Positions 25,815 through 34,479 of a stretch of DNA of 64,000 bases are shown piece by piece (within the stretch, counting starts at the first letter, position 1; each line of letters begins with the position of its first letter). A program made the position numbers and the translations under genes. Under the pieces are notes generated by a model that had not been told where the DNA came from, searched no databases, and saw nothing but the letters and a program-made list of their open reading frames with translations. The stretch is from Algoriphagus chordae (GTDB lineage: Bacteria; Bacteroidota; Bacteroidia; Cytophagales; Cyclobacteriaceae), in assembly GCF_003254055.1 (NCBI RefSeq), contig NZ_QKZT01000012.1:91736-155735 (forward strand), in the 5' to 3' direction.

Positions 25815-25874
25815 CTAGAAACCTCCACTGTCATTTTTGCGTAACTTGCGAGATTATTCCACGAATATTAGTTT

Positions 25875-27707
25875 ATGAAGACTTACCTACGAATTCTTTC
25901 CTATGCCAAGCCATATGGGAAATTCGTGCCTATTTATATCATTTACGCTTTTCTCTCCATCGTTTTTGGCTTGCTGAATTTCACGCTGCTGAAACCACTT
26001 TTCGATGTGATCTTCGAGCAAGTAGATCCTGAATCGCTGGCGCAATACGCAACAAAGCCTGAATTCAGCTTTTCAGTGGAATATTTCTCCCACCTCTTCA
26101 ATTACAACTTCCTTCAAGTAGCTGAAGAATATGGGAAAATGGGTACGCTCTTTTATGTCTGTATTATCATCGTTGTATCCGTTTTTCTCTCCAATCTCTT
26201 CACTTATTTGTCAGGCGTAGTACTTGCCAAGGTGAGAGCAGTAGTCATCAAGCGAATGCGAATGGATATTTTCGGACAGGTCAGCAAGCTACATATAGGT
26301 TACTTTTCCAATGAGCGAAAAGGTGACTTGATGTCAAAGATGACCAATGATGTACAGGAAGTAGAAAACACCATCGTACAATCGCTTCGAGTCGTATTTC
26401 GCGAACCGGTTACTATTATTCTATATTTCTCAGTACTCTTCTTCATGTCCGCCAAGCTGACGCTATTCACCATTTTGATCATCCCAATCACCGGAGCGAT
26501 CATAGGTGGAATCACTAGAAGACTGAAGAAAAAAGCTGTACAAAGTCAGCAGTCTTTGGGAAGAATTGTGAATATTCTAGATGAGACTTTAGGCGGTATG
26601 CGTGTAATCAAAGCCTTCAATGCAGAAGGTTTTATGAAAAATAAGTTTGATAGAGAAACGGATTTCTACGCCGATGTCAATGTAAACATGGCGCGCAAGA
26701 ATGAACTCGCCTCTCCTATTTCCCAGTTTTTGGGTGTATTCGTAGTGGCTGGAATTTTAGTTTATGGAGGAAGTATGGTCCTCAGCGGCAGCTCAGATTT
26801 GGGCGCTTCGGACTTCATTACTTATATCATTATTTTCACCCAAGTGCTAAATCCCGCCAAAGAAATCTCCCGTGCGGTCAGTAGCATACAGCGCGGAATT
26901 GCCTCTGCGGAGCGAGTTTTTACCGTGGTGGATACCCCATCACAGATTACTTCTCCAGCTGCGCCATCAGTTTTAAAAAACTTCGATAAATCAGTTGAAG
27001 TCAAAAATGTAAGCTTTGCTTACGAAGATCAACTGGTTTTGAAGGATATCAACTTTACATTATCGCGAGGAAAAACCATTGCTTTGGTAGGACCTTCTGG
27101 TGGTGGAAAGTCCACTTTGGCTGATCTTGTGCCACGCTTTTATGATCCAACTGCAGGAGAAATTTTGCTTGACGGGAATAATTTGAAAGATTTCAGTCTG
27201 AAAGATTTGCGTAGCCTAATGGGAATTGTAACACAAGAATCCATACTCTTCAACGACACCGTTTTCAACAATATCGCATTCGGAGTAGAAGGTGCCACAG
27301 AGGCCCAAGTCTTGGAAGCAGCAAAAATTGCCAATGCTCATGAGTTTATCGAGAAAATGGAAGATGGTTATCAAACAAGTATAGGTGAGCGTGGCTCTAA
27401 GCTCTCTGGAGGCCAACGCCAACGCATAAGTATCGCAAGAGCAGTTTTGAAAAACCCTCCTATTTTGATCCTTGACGAGGCCACTTCCGCACTAGATTCC
27501 GAATCAGAGCATTTGGTACAAGAGGCTTTGACTAAGCTAATGAGCAATAGAACTACACTCGTGATCGCACATCGATTGAGCACGATTCAGCATGCCGATG
27601 AGATCTTGGTCATCGAGCGAGGAGAAATAGTCCAAAGAGGCACTCATTCCGATTTGAGCCAAATAGAAGGCTTGTATCAGAAACTTTCTAGTATTCAGTC
27701 GGTTTAG
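25875..27707 (+). CDS. MsbA-like ABC exporter (fused permease-ATPase)
   Basis: This 610-aa protein has six TM segments in about 1-330, followed by an ATPase domain. The nucleotide-binding part shows Walker A GPSGGGKST, Q-loop GIVTQESILFND, signature LSGGQRQR, Walker B ILILDEATSALD and switch VIAHRLST. As a homodimer it would export a lipid or hydrophobic substrate; MsbA-like lipid A flipping is the best guess. The next gene starts 142 bp downstream with no clear terminator between. A second exporter of the same class lies at 37.4 kb. Confidence 0.9.
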   Translation: MKTYLRILSYAKPYGKFVPIYIIYAFLSIVFGLLNFTLLKPLFDVIFEQVDPESLAQYATKPEFSFSVEYFSHLFNYNFLQVAEEYGKMGTLFYVCIIIVVSVFLSNLFTYLSGVVLAKVRAVVIKRMRMDIFGQVSKLHIGYFSNERKGDLMSKMTNDVQEVENTIVQSLRVVFREPVTIILYFSVLFFMSAKLTLFTILIIPITGAIIGGITRRLKKKAVQSQQSLGRIVNILDETLGGMRVIKAFNAEGFMKNKFDRETDFYADVNVNMARKNELASPISQFLGVFVVAGILVYGGSMVLSGSSDLGASDFITYIIIFTQVLNPAKEISRAVSSIQRGIASAERVFTVVDTPSQITSPAAPSVLKNFDKSVEVKNVSFAYEDQLVLKDINFTLSRGKTIALVGPSGGGKSTLADLVPRFYDPTAGEILLDGNNLKDFSLKDLRSLMGIVTQESILFNDTVFNNIAFGVEGATEAQVLEAAKIANAHEFIEKMEDGYQTSIGERGSKLSGGQRQRISIARAVLKNPPILILDEATSALDSESEHLVQEALTKLMSNRTTLVIAHRLSTIQHADEILVIERGEIVQRGTHSDLSQIEGLYQKLSSIQSV

Positions 27708-27849
27708 TATATTCGTTAAAATAAATTTTAAAACCCCTGAAATAGAGCCTGTGGAAGATGATAAAAACTAGGATCATTCACTCAGCTCTGGGATTCCATC
27801 CCGAAATATCAGGACAGGTAATGACCGCTAAAAAATAAATTATAAACAC

Positions 27850-28218
27850 ATGAAAAAACTTCACCAAATCCTCCAAATAGCCCTTTTGGTCTATTTTGGT
27901 GCTTTTCTAATTTTCTTCATTGCCTTTGATACTCTAGGAGGACTCTTTGGAATGGACGAAATCACATCAGATTCCATGGTGACAATCACCTTGATTGGCT
28001 TAATTATTTTCTTGGCCGCTTGGGGATCTAGCTACGCTGCTTACAATAGCCTAGCTTCCACGATCAAGAAAATGGAAATAGATGCCAATTCTTTGAAAGC
28101 TAAAATCTACGATTTTGAGCATCCAAGAAATCCTGCGACTCCGACTTCAAAACCTTCACAAGCCACTGATTTGGATCAAAGCAACCTTCCTCCAAGACAA
28201 AATATTACGGATAAGTAA
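27850..28218 (+). CDS. Small membrane protein with two TM segments
   Basis: This 122-aa protein has TMs at about 8-28 and 43-63. A predicted helical cytoplasmic segment (LASTIKKMEIDANSLKAKIYDFEH) and a Pro/Thr/Ser-rich tail follow. No known family is recognised. It has a terminator 30 bp downstream and precedes yifB. It may be co-transcribed with the ABC exporter gene. Confidence 0.6.
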   Translation: MKKLHQILQIALLVYFGAFLIFFIAFDTLGGLFGMDEITSDSMVTITLIGLIIFLAAWGSSYAAYNSLASTIKKMEIDANSLKAKIYDFEHPRNPATPTSKPSQATDLDQSNLPPRQNITDK

Positions 28219-28247
28219 GGCTTTAAATTCATCAAACTAGTATATTG

Positions 28248-28276
28248 AGGAGACTAATTAGGTCTCCTTTTTTTTA
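28248..28276 (+). terminator. Terminator before yifB
   Basis: AGGAGAC and GTCTCCT form a 7-bp stem with a 7-nt loop and a run of eight T. It ends 5 bp before the yifB ATG, so yifB either relies on read-through or has a promoter within or upstream of this hairpin. Confidence 0.75.
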
Positions 28277-28280
28277 TGTT

Positions 28281-29819
28281 ATGGTAGCTAAAACTTTTGG
28301 AAGCGCGGTATCGGGCGTAGATGCGAACATCATCACGATAGAAGTGAATGTGGGACAAGGCACCAGTTTCTATATGGTGGGACTTCCAGATTCTGCTGTC
28401 AAAGAATCTCAGCAGCGCGTGGAAAGTGCTCTGAAATACTTTGGCTATAGAATGCCTCGGCAAAAAGTGGTAATCAATCTAGCTCCTGCAGATATCCGTA
28501 AGGAAGGTTCAGCCTATGATTTACCTATTGCTATGGGAATCTTACAGGCTTCTGAGCAAGTAGAATTTCCTGCTTTGGGCGATTATGTGATCATGGGAGA
28601 ACTTTCGCTAGATGGCAATCTCAGACCGATCAAAGGTGTTTTGCCAATAGCAATTGAAGCCAGAAGAAAAGGATTCAAGGGTTTTATCCTTCCTATAGAA
28701 AATGCCAAAGAAGCCTCAATTGTCAACAACTTGGACATCATCCCGGTAGAAACTATCCAACAAGCCACAGATTTTTTAATGGGCGAATTGGACATTGTGC
28801 CGCTAGTGACGGATACTCGAGAGATTTTCTACCATTCCCTTGATGATATAGAATTTGATTTTGCAGATGTACAAGGGCAAGAAAACATCAAGCGTGCAAT
28901 GGAAATCGCTGCTGCGGGTGGACATAATGTGATCATGATTGGCCCTCCAGGAGCAGGTAAAACTATGCTAGCCAAGCGACTTCCTTCGATATTGCCTCCT
29001 CTCAGTCTGGTGGAAGCATTGGAAACTACTAAGATTCATTCCGTCGCTGGTAAGCTCGGGAAAAACGGCTCTCTGCTAGCCAATCGGCCTTTTCGATCCC
29101 CACATCATACGATAAGCGATGTAGCCTTAGTAGGTGGAGGAGGTAATCCTCAGCCTGGAGAAATTTCGCTAGCACATAATGGCGTACTTTTTTTGGATGA
29201 ATTACCGGAGTTCAAGCGCACGGTATTGGAAGTAATGCGTCAACCGCTGGAGGAGCGTAGAGTGACCATTTCCAGAGCGAAAGTTTCGGTGGATTTTCCA
29301 GCCAACTTTATGCTGATCGCCAGTATGAACCCATGTCCTTGTGGCTACTACAATCACCCAGAGAAGGAATGCGTCTGTGGACCAGGAATCGTGCAGCGCT
29401 ATTTGAACAAAGTTTCCGGACCTCTTTTGGATCGTATTGATTTGCATGTGGAAGTAACGCCGGTGAAGTTTGACGAGATGACCTCCACCCGCAAAACAGA
29501 ATCCAGCAAGGAAATCCGTGAGCGCGTGATCCATGGCAGAGAGCGTCAAAAGGAACGATTCAAGGACAATCCTGAGGTATTCTGTAATGCCATGATGCCC
29601 TCCCACATGGTCAAGCAAATCTGTCAAATCAATGAAGCTGGCAAGATGCTGCTGAAAACCGCCATGGAGCGATTGGGTTTATCTGCCAGAGCCTATGATC
29701 GAATTCTGAAAGTAGCGCGAACGATAGCTGACATCTCTGGGTCTGAAGATATCAAGGTCGAACATTTGGCGGAAGCCATTCAGTACAGGAGTTTAGACAG
29801 AGATGGCTGGGCGGGGTGA
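28281..29819 (+). CDS. comM: YifB/ComM family Mg-chelatase-like AAA+ ATPase
   Basis: From ATG 28281 this is 512 aa (MVAKTFGSAVSGVDANIITIEV). An N-terminal ChlI-like Lon-protease-fold domain (about 1-175) is followed by AAA+ with Walker A GPPGAGKTMLAKRLPSILPPL and Walker B VLFLDELPEF. A zinc-like CPCGYYNHPEKECVC insert and a C-terminal Mg_chelatase_C domain follow. In naturally competent bacteria ComM is a helicase that extends branch migration during transformation; the family is nearly universal. A longer in-frame start has no family similarity. Confidence 0.93.
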   Translation: MVAKTFGSAVSGVDANIITIEVNVGQGTSFYMVGLPDSAVKESQQRVESALKYFGYRMPRQKVVINLAPADIRKEGSAYDLPIAMGILQASEQVEFPALGDYVIMGELSLDGNLRPIKGVLPIAIEARRKGFKGFILPIENAKEASIVNNLDIIPVETIQQATDFLMGELDIVPLVTDTREIFYHSLDDIEFDFADVQGQENIKRAMEIAAAGGHNVIMIGPPGAGKTMLAKRLPSILPPLSLVEALETTKIHSVAGKLGKNGSLLANRPFRSPHHTISDVALVGGGGNPQPGEISLAHNGVLFLDELPEFKRTVLEVMRQPLEERRVTISRAKVSVDFPANFMLIASMNPCPCGYYNHPEKECVCGPGIVQRYLNKVSGPLLDRIDLHVEVTPVKFDEMTSTRKTESSKEIRERVIHGRERQKERFKDNPEVFCNAMMPSHMVKQICQINEAGKMLLKTAMERLGLSARAYDRILKVARTIADISGSEDIKVEHLAEAIQYRSLDRDGWAG

Positions 29820-29868
29820 GAGTTTAAAATGATTGAATTGGAAATTGAGGATTAGATAATGTGGCAAA

Positions 29869-30203
29869 TAGCGCTGTACCTGACGGCACAGCCAAGAATC
29901 ATTTCTTAAACAATTTTTCTATCTATAGTTAGCCCCCAACGGGGCAACTCTAAGTATGAATAATTTTAGAAATTGCTCATAGGAAAATTCTTGAATCTGA
30001 TTCGCACACATTCACCACCTATAATATACCTCCTCGAGAGGTAAAGCAATCTATAACTAACATAAAAGGGGTATGATCGAGAAAACATAAGATCAATTTA
30101 AAAACCTTCATTTTACACCACCCGAAACTTAGTCCCGCTAGGGACCTACTAGGGGTAGAATTATTAATAAACAGGGCACCAGCCGTGCCGTCAGGTACGG
30201 CAC
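29869..30203. repeat. 335-bp hairpin block, left copy
   Basis: The block starts with TAGCGCTGTACC and ends with GGTACGGC; these ends are imperfect inverted repeats of about 22 bp. Inside are five distinct short hairpins: CTGT/ACAG (29873-29890), GCCCC/GGGGC (29931-29945), TACCTC/GAGGTA (30027-30043), GTCCC/GGGAC (30132-30145) and GCCGTGCC/GGTACGGC (30182-30201). A copy more than 90 percent identical by eye lies at 30677-31009, on the other side of the transposase. Confidence 0.88.
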
Positions 30204-30217
30204 TAAATTTTTCAAGC

Positions 30218-30679
30218 ATGGCAAATACCTACACACAGATTCATATTCAAGCAGTCTTTGCTGTTCAAAATAGAATCTCATTGATCCATCCGACATGGAA
30301 GAACGAATTGTATAAATACATTTCTTCTATAGTTTCAAAATATGATCACAAAGTCTTGCAGATAAACGGCATGCCAGATCATGTGCATTTATTGATGGGA
30401 TTTCGACCTACACAGGCTCTTTCTGACTTAATGAAAGAATTGAAAGAAGATTCATCCAAATGGATTAATACTCGAGGGTTTGTGAAGAGAAAATTTGCTT
30501 GGCAAGCTGGATATGGAGCATTTTCATATAGTAAAAACCAAGTCCCAAGGTTAATTCGATATATCCAAAATCAAGAAGAACACCATAAAAGGCAGTGCTT
30601 TTTGGATGAATATGAAGAACTATTGAAAATCCATGAAATTGAATACGATCAACGCTACATTTTCAAAGCGATAGACTAG
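30218..30679 (+). CDS. IS200/IS605-like TnpA transposase (REP-associated type)
   Basis: This 153-aa HUH single-strand transposase has the metal motif HVH (residues 55-57, PDHVHLLMGF) and catalytic Tyr115 in RYIQNQEEHH (YxxxQ). ATG 30218 matches the family start MANTYTQIHIQ; an upstream in-frame start lies inside the repeat block. The stop codon (30677-30679) falls within the first bases of the right-hand repeat. Y1 transposases cut and join at hairpins in ssDNA. RAYT relatives act on REP hairpins, so the neighbouring hairpin blocks are probable substrates. No TnpB is present. Confidence 0.92.
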   Translation: MANTYTQIHIQAVFAVQNRISLIHPTWKNELYKYISSIVSKYDHKVLQINGMPDHVHLLMGFRPTQALSDLMKELKEDSSKWINTRGFVKRKFAWQAGYGAFSYSKNQVPRLIRYIQNQEEHHKRQCFLDEYEELLKIHEIEYDQRYIFKAID

Positions 30680-31009
30680 CGCTGTACCTAACGGCACAGC
30701 CAAGAATCATTTCTTAAACAATTATTCTACCAATAGTTAGCCCCTAACGGGGCAACTCTAAGTATGAATAATTTTAGAAATTGCTCAATGGAAAATTCTT
30801 GAATCTGATTCGCACACATTCACCACCTATAATATACCTCCTCGAGAGGTAAAGCAATAAAAATTACCATACAAGGAATATGATTGAGACAACATAAGAT
30901 CAATTTCAAAACCTTTATTTTACACTACCCCAAACCTAGTCCCGCTAGGGACCAACTTTAGGTAGAATCATTAATAAATAGGATACCAGCCGTGCCGTTA
31001 GGTACGGCT
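30677..31009. repeat. 335-bp hairpin block, right copy
   Basis: Near-identical to 29869-30203, offset by 808 bp, with the same five hairpins in the same order and orientation. Some arms carry matched changes; for example, the terminal loop GTCA on the left reads GTTA on the right. The 130 bp to the next gene (31010-31139) shows nothing else. Confidence 0.88.
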
Positions 31010-31139
31010 CTATATAAATTCAGACCATTTATCTTTTGGCTAATGATCATCAAAGGTATTTTGGATAGTCTAACCAAATTTCCCTTTAAGCCTGTTATTC
31101 AGTATATTCCACAACTGAATTCAACAAACAAATCATTCG

Positions 31140-31874
31140 ATGAAATATTTCACCCTACTGCTCTTATTCATCTCATTTGGAGCATTTTCCCAAGATATCA
31201 TTACTGCAAAAAAAGGAGATATCACCATCTCTCCTATCACACACGGAACCTTGGTTCTGGAGCGAAACGATCAGGTCATCTATGTGGATCCCTATGGCGG
31301 AGCAGCACTTTTCGAAGGACACAAAAAGCCAACACTAGTTTTAATCACGGATATCCATGGAGACCATCTCAATCAGGAAACTTTGGATGGTTTGGACTTA
31401 TCCGAAGCCACATTAGTAGTTCCTCAGGCTGTTGCTGATAAATTACCCGCCGGCACTGGAAAAGCGATAGAAATCCTTGGAAATGATCATTCTAAAACAA
31501 TCAATCAGGTGAAAATCGAGGCAATCCCTATGTATAATCTCCCTGAAAGTGCTGATGCTCGACACAGCAAGGGCCGTGGAAATGGATACATTGTCCACCT
31601 CGGTGGAAAGCAATTTTACATCTCTGGAGACACGGAGGACATTCCCGAAATGCGAGCGCTTAAGAATATAGACGTGGCATTTGTCTGCATGAATTTGCCT
31701 TACACTATGGATGTGGATCAGGCAGCAAGTGCTGTTTCGGAATTCAAGCCTGCGATCGTTTATCCTTACCATTATAGAGGATCGAATGGTTTTAGCGATT
31801 TCGAAAAATTTAAAACTTTGGTAAATGAAGCCGCACCTGAGGTGGAAGTTCGGCTTCGTAGCTGGTATCAGTAA
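31140..31874 (+). CDS. Secreted metallo-beta-lactamase-fold hydrolase
   Basis: This 244-aa protein has a signal peptide ending AFSQ and then an MBL fold. The metal motif is TDIHGDH at about 70-76, where the first His of HxHxDH is Asp. DARHSKGRGNGYIV holds the next His, the SGDTED loop (about 160-165) follows, and YPYHYRG is near the C terminus. This is the UlaG-like group. The enzyme should act in the periplasm, but its substrate is not clear. It is monocistronic, downstream of the mobile cassette. Confidence 0.85.
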   Translation: MKYFTLLLLFISFGAFSQDIITAKKGDITISPITHGTLVLERNDQVIYVDPYGGAALFEGHKKPTLVLITDIHGDHLNQETLDGLDLSEATLVVPQAVADKLPAGTGKAIEILGNDHSKTINQVKIEAIPMYNLPESADARHSKGRGNGYIVHLGGKQFYISGDTEDIPEMRALKNIDVAFVCMNLPYTMDVDQAASAVSEFKPAIVYPYHYRGSNGFSDFEKFKTLVNEAAPEVEVRLRSWYQ

Positions 31875-32024
31875 AATTTGAATAATAGAAAGTTGACGGG
31901 ATGGATTAATTTCTTTTCCGCCATTTTTCATTTTGAGGCAAGTCTAGTTTCCTAGCAAAAAGACTGAGAGATTTTGGCTTCTATTTTTTATATTCCTCTA
32001 CTATTCAAGCTAAATCCATAAATC

Positions 32025-32540
32025 ATGAAATTAACTCTTCCCAAAATACTCAGCGCAGTTCTTTTTTTAGCAATTGGTTTGACAGCTGGAATCGCTGTGG
32101 GAACAAAACTACAAACTGAAGAAAAAGGAGAAATCTTAGGCATCAATCATATCGCTATCGTGACTGAGGATTTTGAGAAATCAGCTAGTTACTATAGAGA
32201 TACATTGGGATTTCCTTTGGCGATTGAATTCAAAGACCAGGACGGAAACCCCGCTTGGTCCTATTTCCAAGTAAGTAAAAGCACCTTTATAGAACTTGTG
32301 CCAGCGTCAGCTTCTCGGCCAGCAGGACTTGAGCATTTTGGCTTGGAGACAAGTGGGACCGAATCTTTACTTGACCATCTTCGTGAAATGGGCCTAGACG
32401 TAAATGGGCCAAGAGTCAGCAGCTTGACAGGAATTCATATCGGAACTACCAAAGATCTAGATGGGGTGAATATTGAATTTATCGGAGCTGTTCCTGGCTC
32501 AGTTCATAGAAAAGCAATAGATGATTGGGATCTGAAATAG
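32025..32540 (+). CDS. VOC (glyoxalase-like) protein with N-terminal anchor
   Basis: This 171-aa protein has one N-terminal TM/signal segment (about 8-28). A single VOC domain follows with INHIAIVTEDFEKSASYYRDTLGF (metal-ligand His in NHIAIV) and two Glu-containing strands, FIELVP and GVNIEFIG. It looks like a periplasmic or membrane-attached dioxygenase/isomerase-fold protein. Reaction unknown. The convergent cystathionine synthase-like gene begins 1 bp after its stop. Confidence 0.82.
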   Translation: MKLTLPKILSAVLFLAIGLTAGIAVGTKLQTEEKGEILGINHIAIVTEDFEKSASYYRDTLGFPLAIEFKDQDGNPAWSYFQVSKSTFIELVPASASRPAGLEHFGLETSGTESLLDHLREMGLDVNGPRVSSLTGIHIGTTKDLDGVNIEFIGAVPGSVHRKAIDDWDLK

Positions 32541-32541
32541 T

Positions 32542-33642
32542 TTATTTGAGAGCATTCTCCATATCATCTAGCAAATCATACAAGTGCTCTAAGCCCACCG
32601 AAACTCTAATTAAGTTTTGGGGTGTCAAGGTATCTGGTCCTTCAGATGCTGCTCTGCGCTCGATTAAGCTTTCCACTCCACCAAGGCTGGTAGCGTTGAT
32701 ATAGTATTTGAGTTTGGAGATCACTCGATCCGCAACATCAGCTCCACCATTCACTTGAAAAGAAACTACTCCTCCAAACGAAGACATTTGATTGGCCGCG
32801 ATCATGTGCCCTGGATGAGATTTCAAGCCTGGATAATAGACTTTTTCAACGGCATCGTGAGTGGAAAGAAAATTAGCTAGCACCATGGCATGCTCTGCAT
32901 GACCTTTCATTCTATAGGGTAACGTTTTGATGCTTCTGCATAGGTAATAGCAATCCATCGGTGATGGCACGGCTCCTCCGCTTATCTGTACATTTTTCAC
33001 TTTCTCCCAGAACTCATCTAGCTCTTTTGTAATCAATGCCCCTCCCAAAATATCCGAGTGTCCACCAAAATACTTGGTACTTGAATGCATCACGATATCG
33101 GCACCAAGGCTGATAGGATTTTGGAAAACGGGTGTAGCAAAGGTATTATCACAAGCCAATATTGCGCCCATTACTTTTGCTAGATTCGCTACTGCAGTAA
33201 TATCTGTAACCTTCAATAAGGGATTGGAAGGTGTCTCTACCCACACCAATTTGGTATTGGGCTGGAAAGCTTGTTCGACTTTGTCCAGATCAGTCATGTC
33301 TACAAAAGTGCATTCTAACACTCCTTTGAATATAGAAAGAATCGCATTTTTCAGACCATGATACATATCATCTGGAGCGATAATATGCGAACCTGGTTCT
33401 AAGGATTGAAATACGGAAACACCTGCTGCATTTCCAGAAGAGAATGCTGCAGCGTCTGCGCCTTTTTCCAAAGCCGCCAGCAATTTCTCCAAGGTATGGC
33501 GATTTGGATTATTGGCTCGAGCATAGATCATGGACTCTGGTTGATGCACAAAAGTAGTGCTCAGCGTGATGGGCTGAACCACTGGTTTTTCGGTATCAGA
33601 GACTATATTTCCTCCGTGTATGGCGAGAGTTTCGAGTTTCAT
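32542..33642 (-). CDS. PLP-dependent trans-sulfuration enzyme (MetB/MetC family)
   Basis: This 366-aa protein of the Cys/Met metabolism PLP family has STTFVH and YARANNPNRHTLEKLLAALEKG near the N terminus. FSSGNAAGVSVFQ and DNTFATPVFQNPISLGADIVMHSSTKYFGGHSD carry the phosphate cup and catalytic Lys (STK). The C-terminal GGVESLIERR...LIRVSVGLE is typical. It could be cystathionine gamma-synthase, beta- or gamma-lyase; sequence alone does not separate these. It is monocistronic, and no SAM riboswitch was recognised upstream. Confidence 0.88.
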   Translation of the reverse strand: MKLETLAIHGGNIVSDTEKPVVQPITLSTTFVHQPESMIYARANNPNRHTLEKLLAALEKGADAAAFSSGNAAGVSVFQSLEPGSHIIAPDDMYHGLKNAILSIFKGVLECTFVDMTDLDKVEQAFQPNTKLVWVETPSNPLLKVTDITAVANLAKVMGAILACDNTFATPVFQNPISLGADIVMHSSTKYFGGHSDILGGALITKELDEFWEKVKNVQISGGAVPSPMDCYYLCRSIKTLPYRMKGHAEHAMVLANFLSTHDAVEKVYYPGLKSHPGHMIAANQMSSFGGVVSFQVNGGADVADRVISKLKYYINATSLGGVESLIERRAASEGPDTLTPQNLIRVSVGLEHLYDLLDDMENALK

Positions 33643-33747
33643 ATGATTGTAATTAGATTTTTTATTAGCCTCTTAGTCAGTCCCATCCCGATATATACCA
33701 AGGTCAAATTTTGAGAATCTAGCATGCTTGACGATCCAAACTGGTAT

Positions 33748-33781
33748 CTGCCGTGCCATGCTTATCTACCTAAGGCAGATT
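33748..33781. repeat. Imperfect inverted repeat in the 33.7-kb spacer
   Basis: ATCTGCC and GGCAGAT are separated by about 20 bp. The remainder of the 306-bp spacer (33643-33948) shows only a sigma-like promoter near 33904 and nothing coding. The GGCAG-containing arms recall the palindrome inserted in tRNA-Leu, but the resemblance is short. Confidence 0.4.
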
Positions 33782-33903
33782 CGATTTCATAAATAGACTG
33801 TTAATACTTACTAAAGCCTAAGCTTGAAATTACCAATATTTCTGTGAGTGAGAAAAGATTTTGTAAAATGCCCCATTGTCTGAAAAAAAAACATGACCAT
33901 TCC

Positions 33904-33926
33904 AACCTTTTGCATTAGGATCGACT
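33904..33926 (+). promoter_or_regulatory. Putative ECF-type promoter
   Basis: AACCTTTT at 33904-33911 and TCGACT at 33921-33926 resemble the AACC...CGTC pattern of ECF-dependent promoters. It lies about 23 bp before the sigma factor gene, consistent with autoregulation. Match is by eye. Confidence 0.35.
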
Positions 33927-33948
33927 CTTTTAGATAGACGCACAATTT

Positions 33949-34479
33949 ATGAACAACCAAAAGCTAGACACCAACCTAATATCAAAGGTCCTCAAGGGCG
34001 ACAGGTCTGCGCAGTTTCAGCTTTTTGAATTGACGAAAGGAATGCTTTACTCTACTTGCTATCGGATAGTCAATGAGGAGGATGAGGCAAATGATGTGTT
34101 GCAAGATTCCTATGTGGAGATTTTCCAAAAGATCCACACACTAAAACATCCCGAAGCGCTGATTGGCTGGATGAAAACGATTACAGTTCGTAAGGCGATT
34201 TCGCATCAGAAAAAGAAAATCTATTTCGATCCGATCGAAGATGTGGAAATAGAATCCAGTGAGGCATTTGATTCTTGGTTTGATGCAGAGCTGCTAGATC
34301 AAGCTATCAAAAGTTTGCCTACAGGGGCTAGAGCAGTATTTCTGCTTTTATCCGTGGAAGGATATTCTCATCGGGAAGCGTCGAATATGCTGGGAATCTC
34401 AGAAAACACTTCTAAGTCTCAGTTGAATTATGCGAAAACGCTCTTGAAAAAGCGGATCACTAAACTACTTCAGGCATGA
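33949..34479 (+). CDS. ECF-family RNA polymerase sigma factor
   Basis: This 176-aa protein has region 2 (LFELTKGMLYSTCYRIVNEEDEANDVLQDSYVEIFQKI, about 23-62) and region 4 with a helix-turn-helix (LPTGARAVFLLLSVEGYSHREASNMLGISENTSKSQLNYAK). Its 3' end overlaps the next gene by 4 bp. That gene encodes a single-TM protein that fits the anti-sigma position. It belongs to the extracytoplasmic stress or surface-sensing ECF class; the target regulon is not known. Confidence 0.9.
   Translation: MNNQKLDTNLISKVLKGDRSAQFQLFELTKGMLYSTCYRIVNEEDEANDVLQDSYVEIFQKIHTLKHPEALIGWMKTITVRKAISHQKKKIYFDPIEDVEIESSEAFDSWFDAELLDQAIKSLPTGARAVFLLLSVEGYSHREASNMLGISENTSKSQLNYAKTLLKKRITKLLQA

Noticed and set aside
33643..33948. 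SAM riboswitch upstream of the trans-sulfuration enzyme gene
   Set aside because: The minus-strand leader was read for the conserved SAM core and none was seen.
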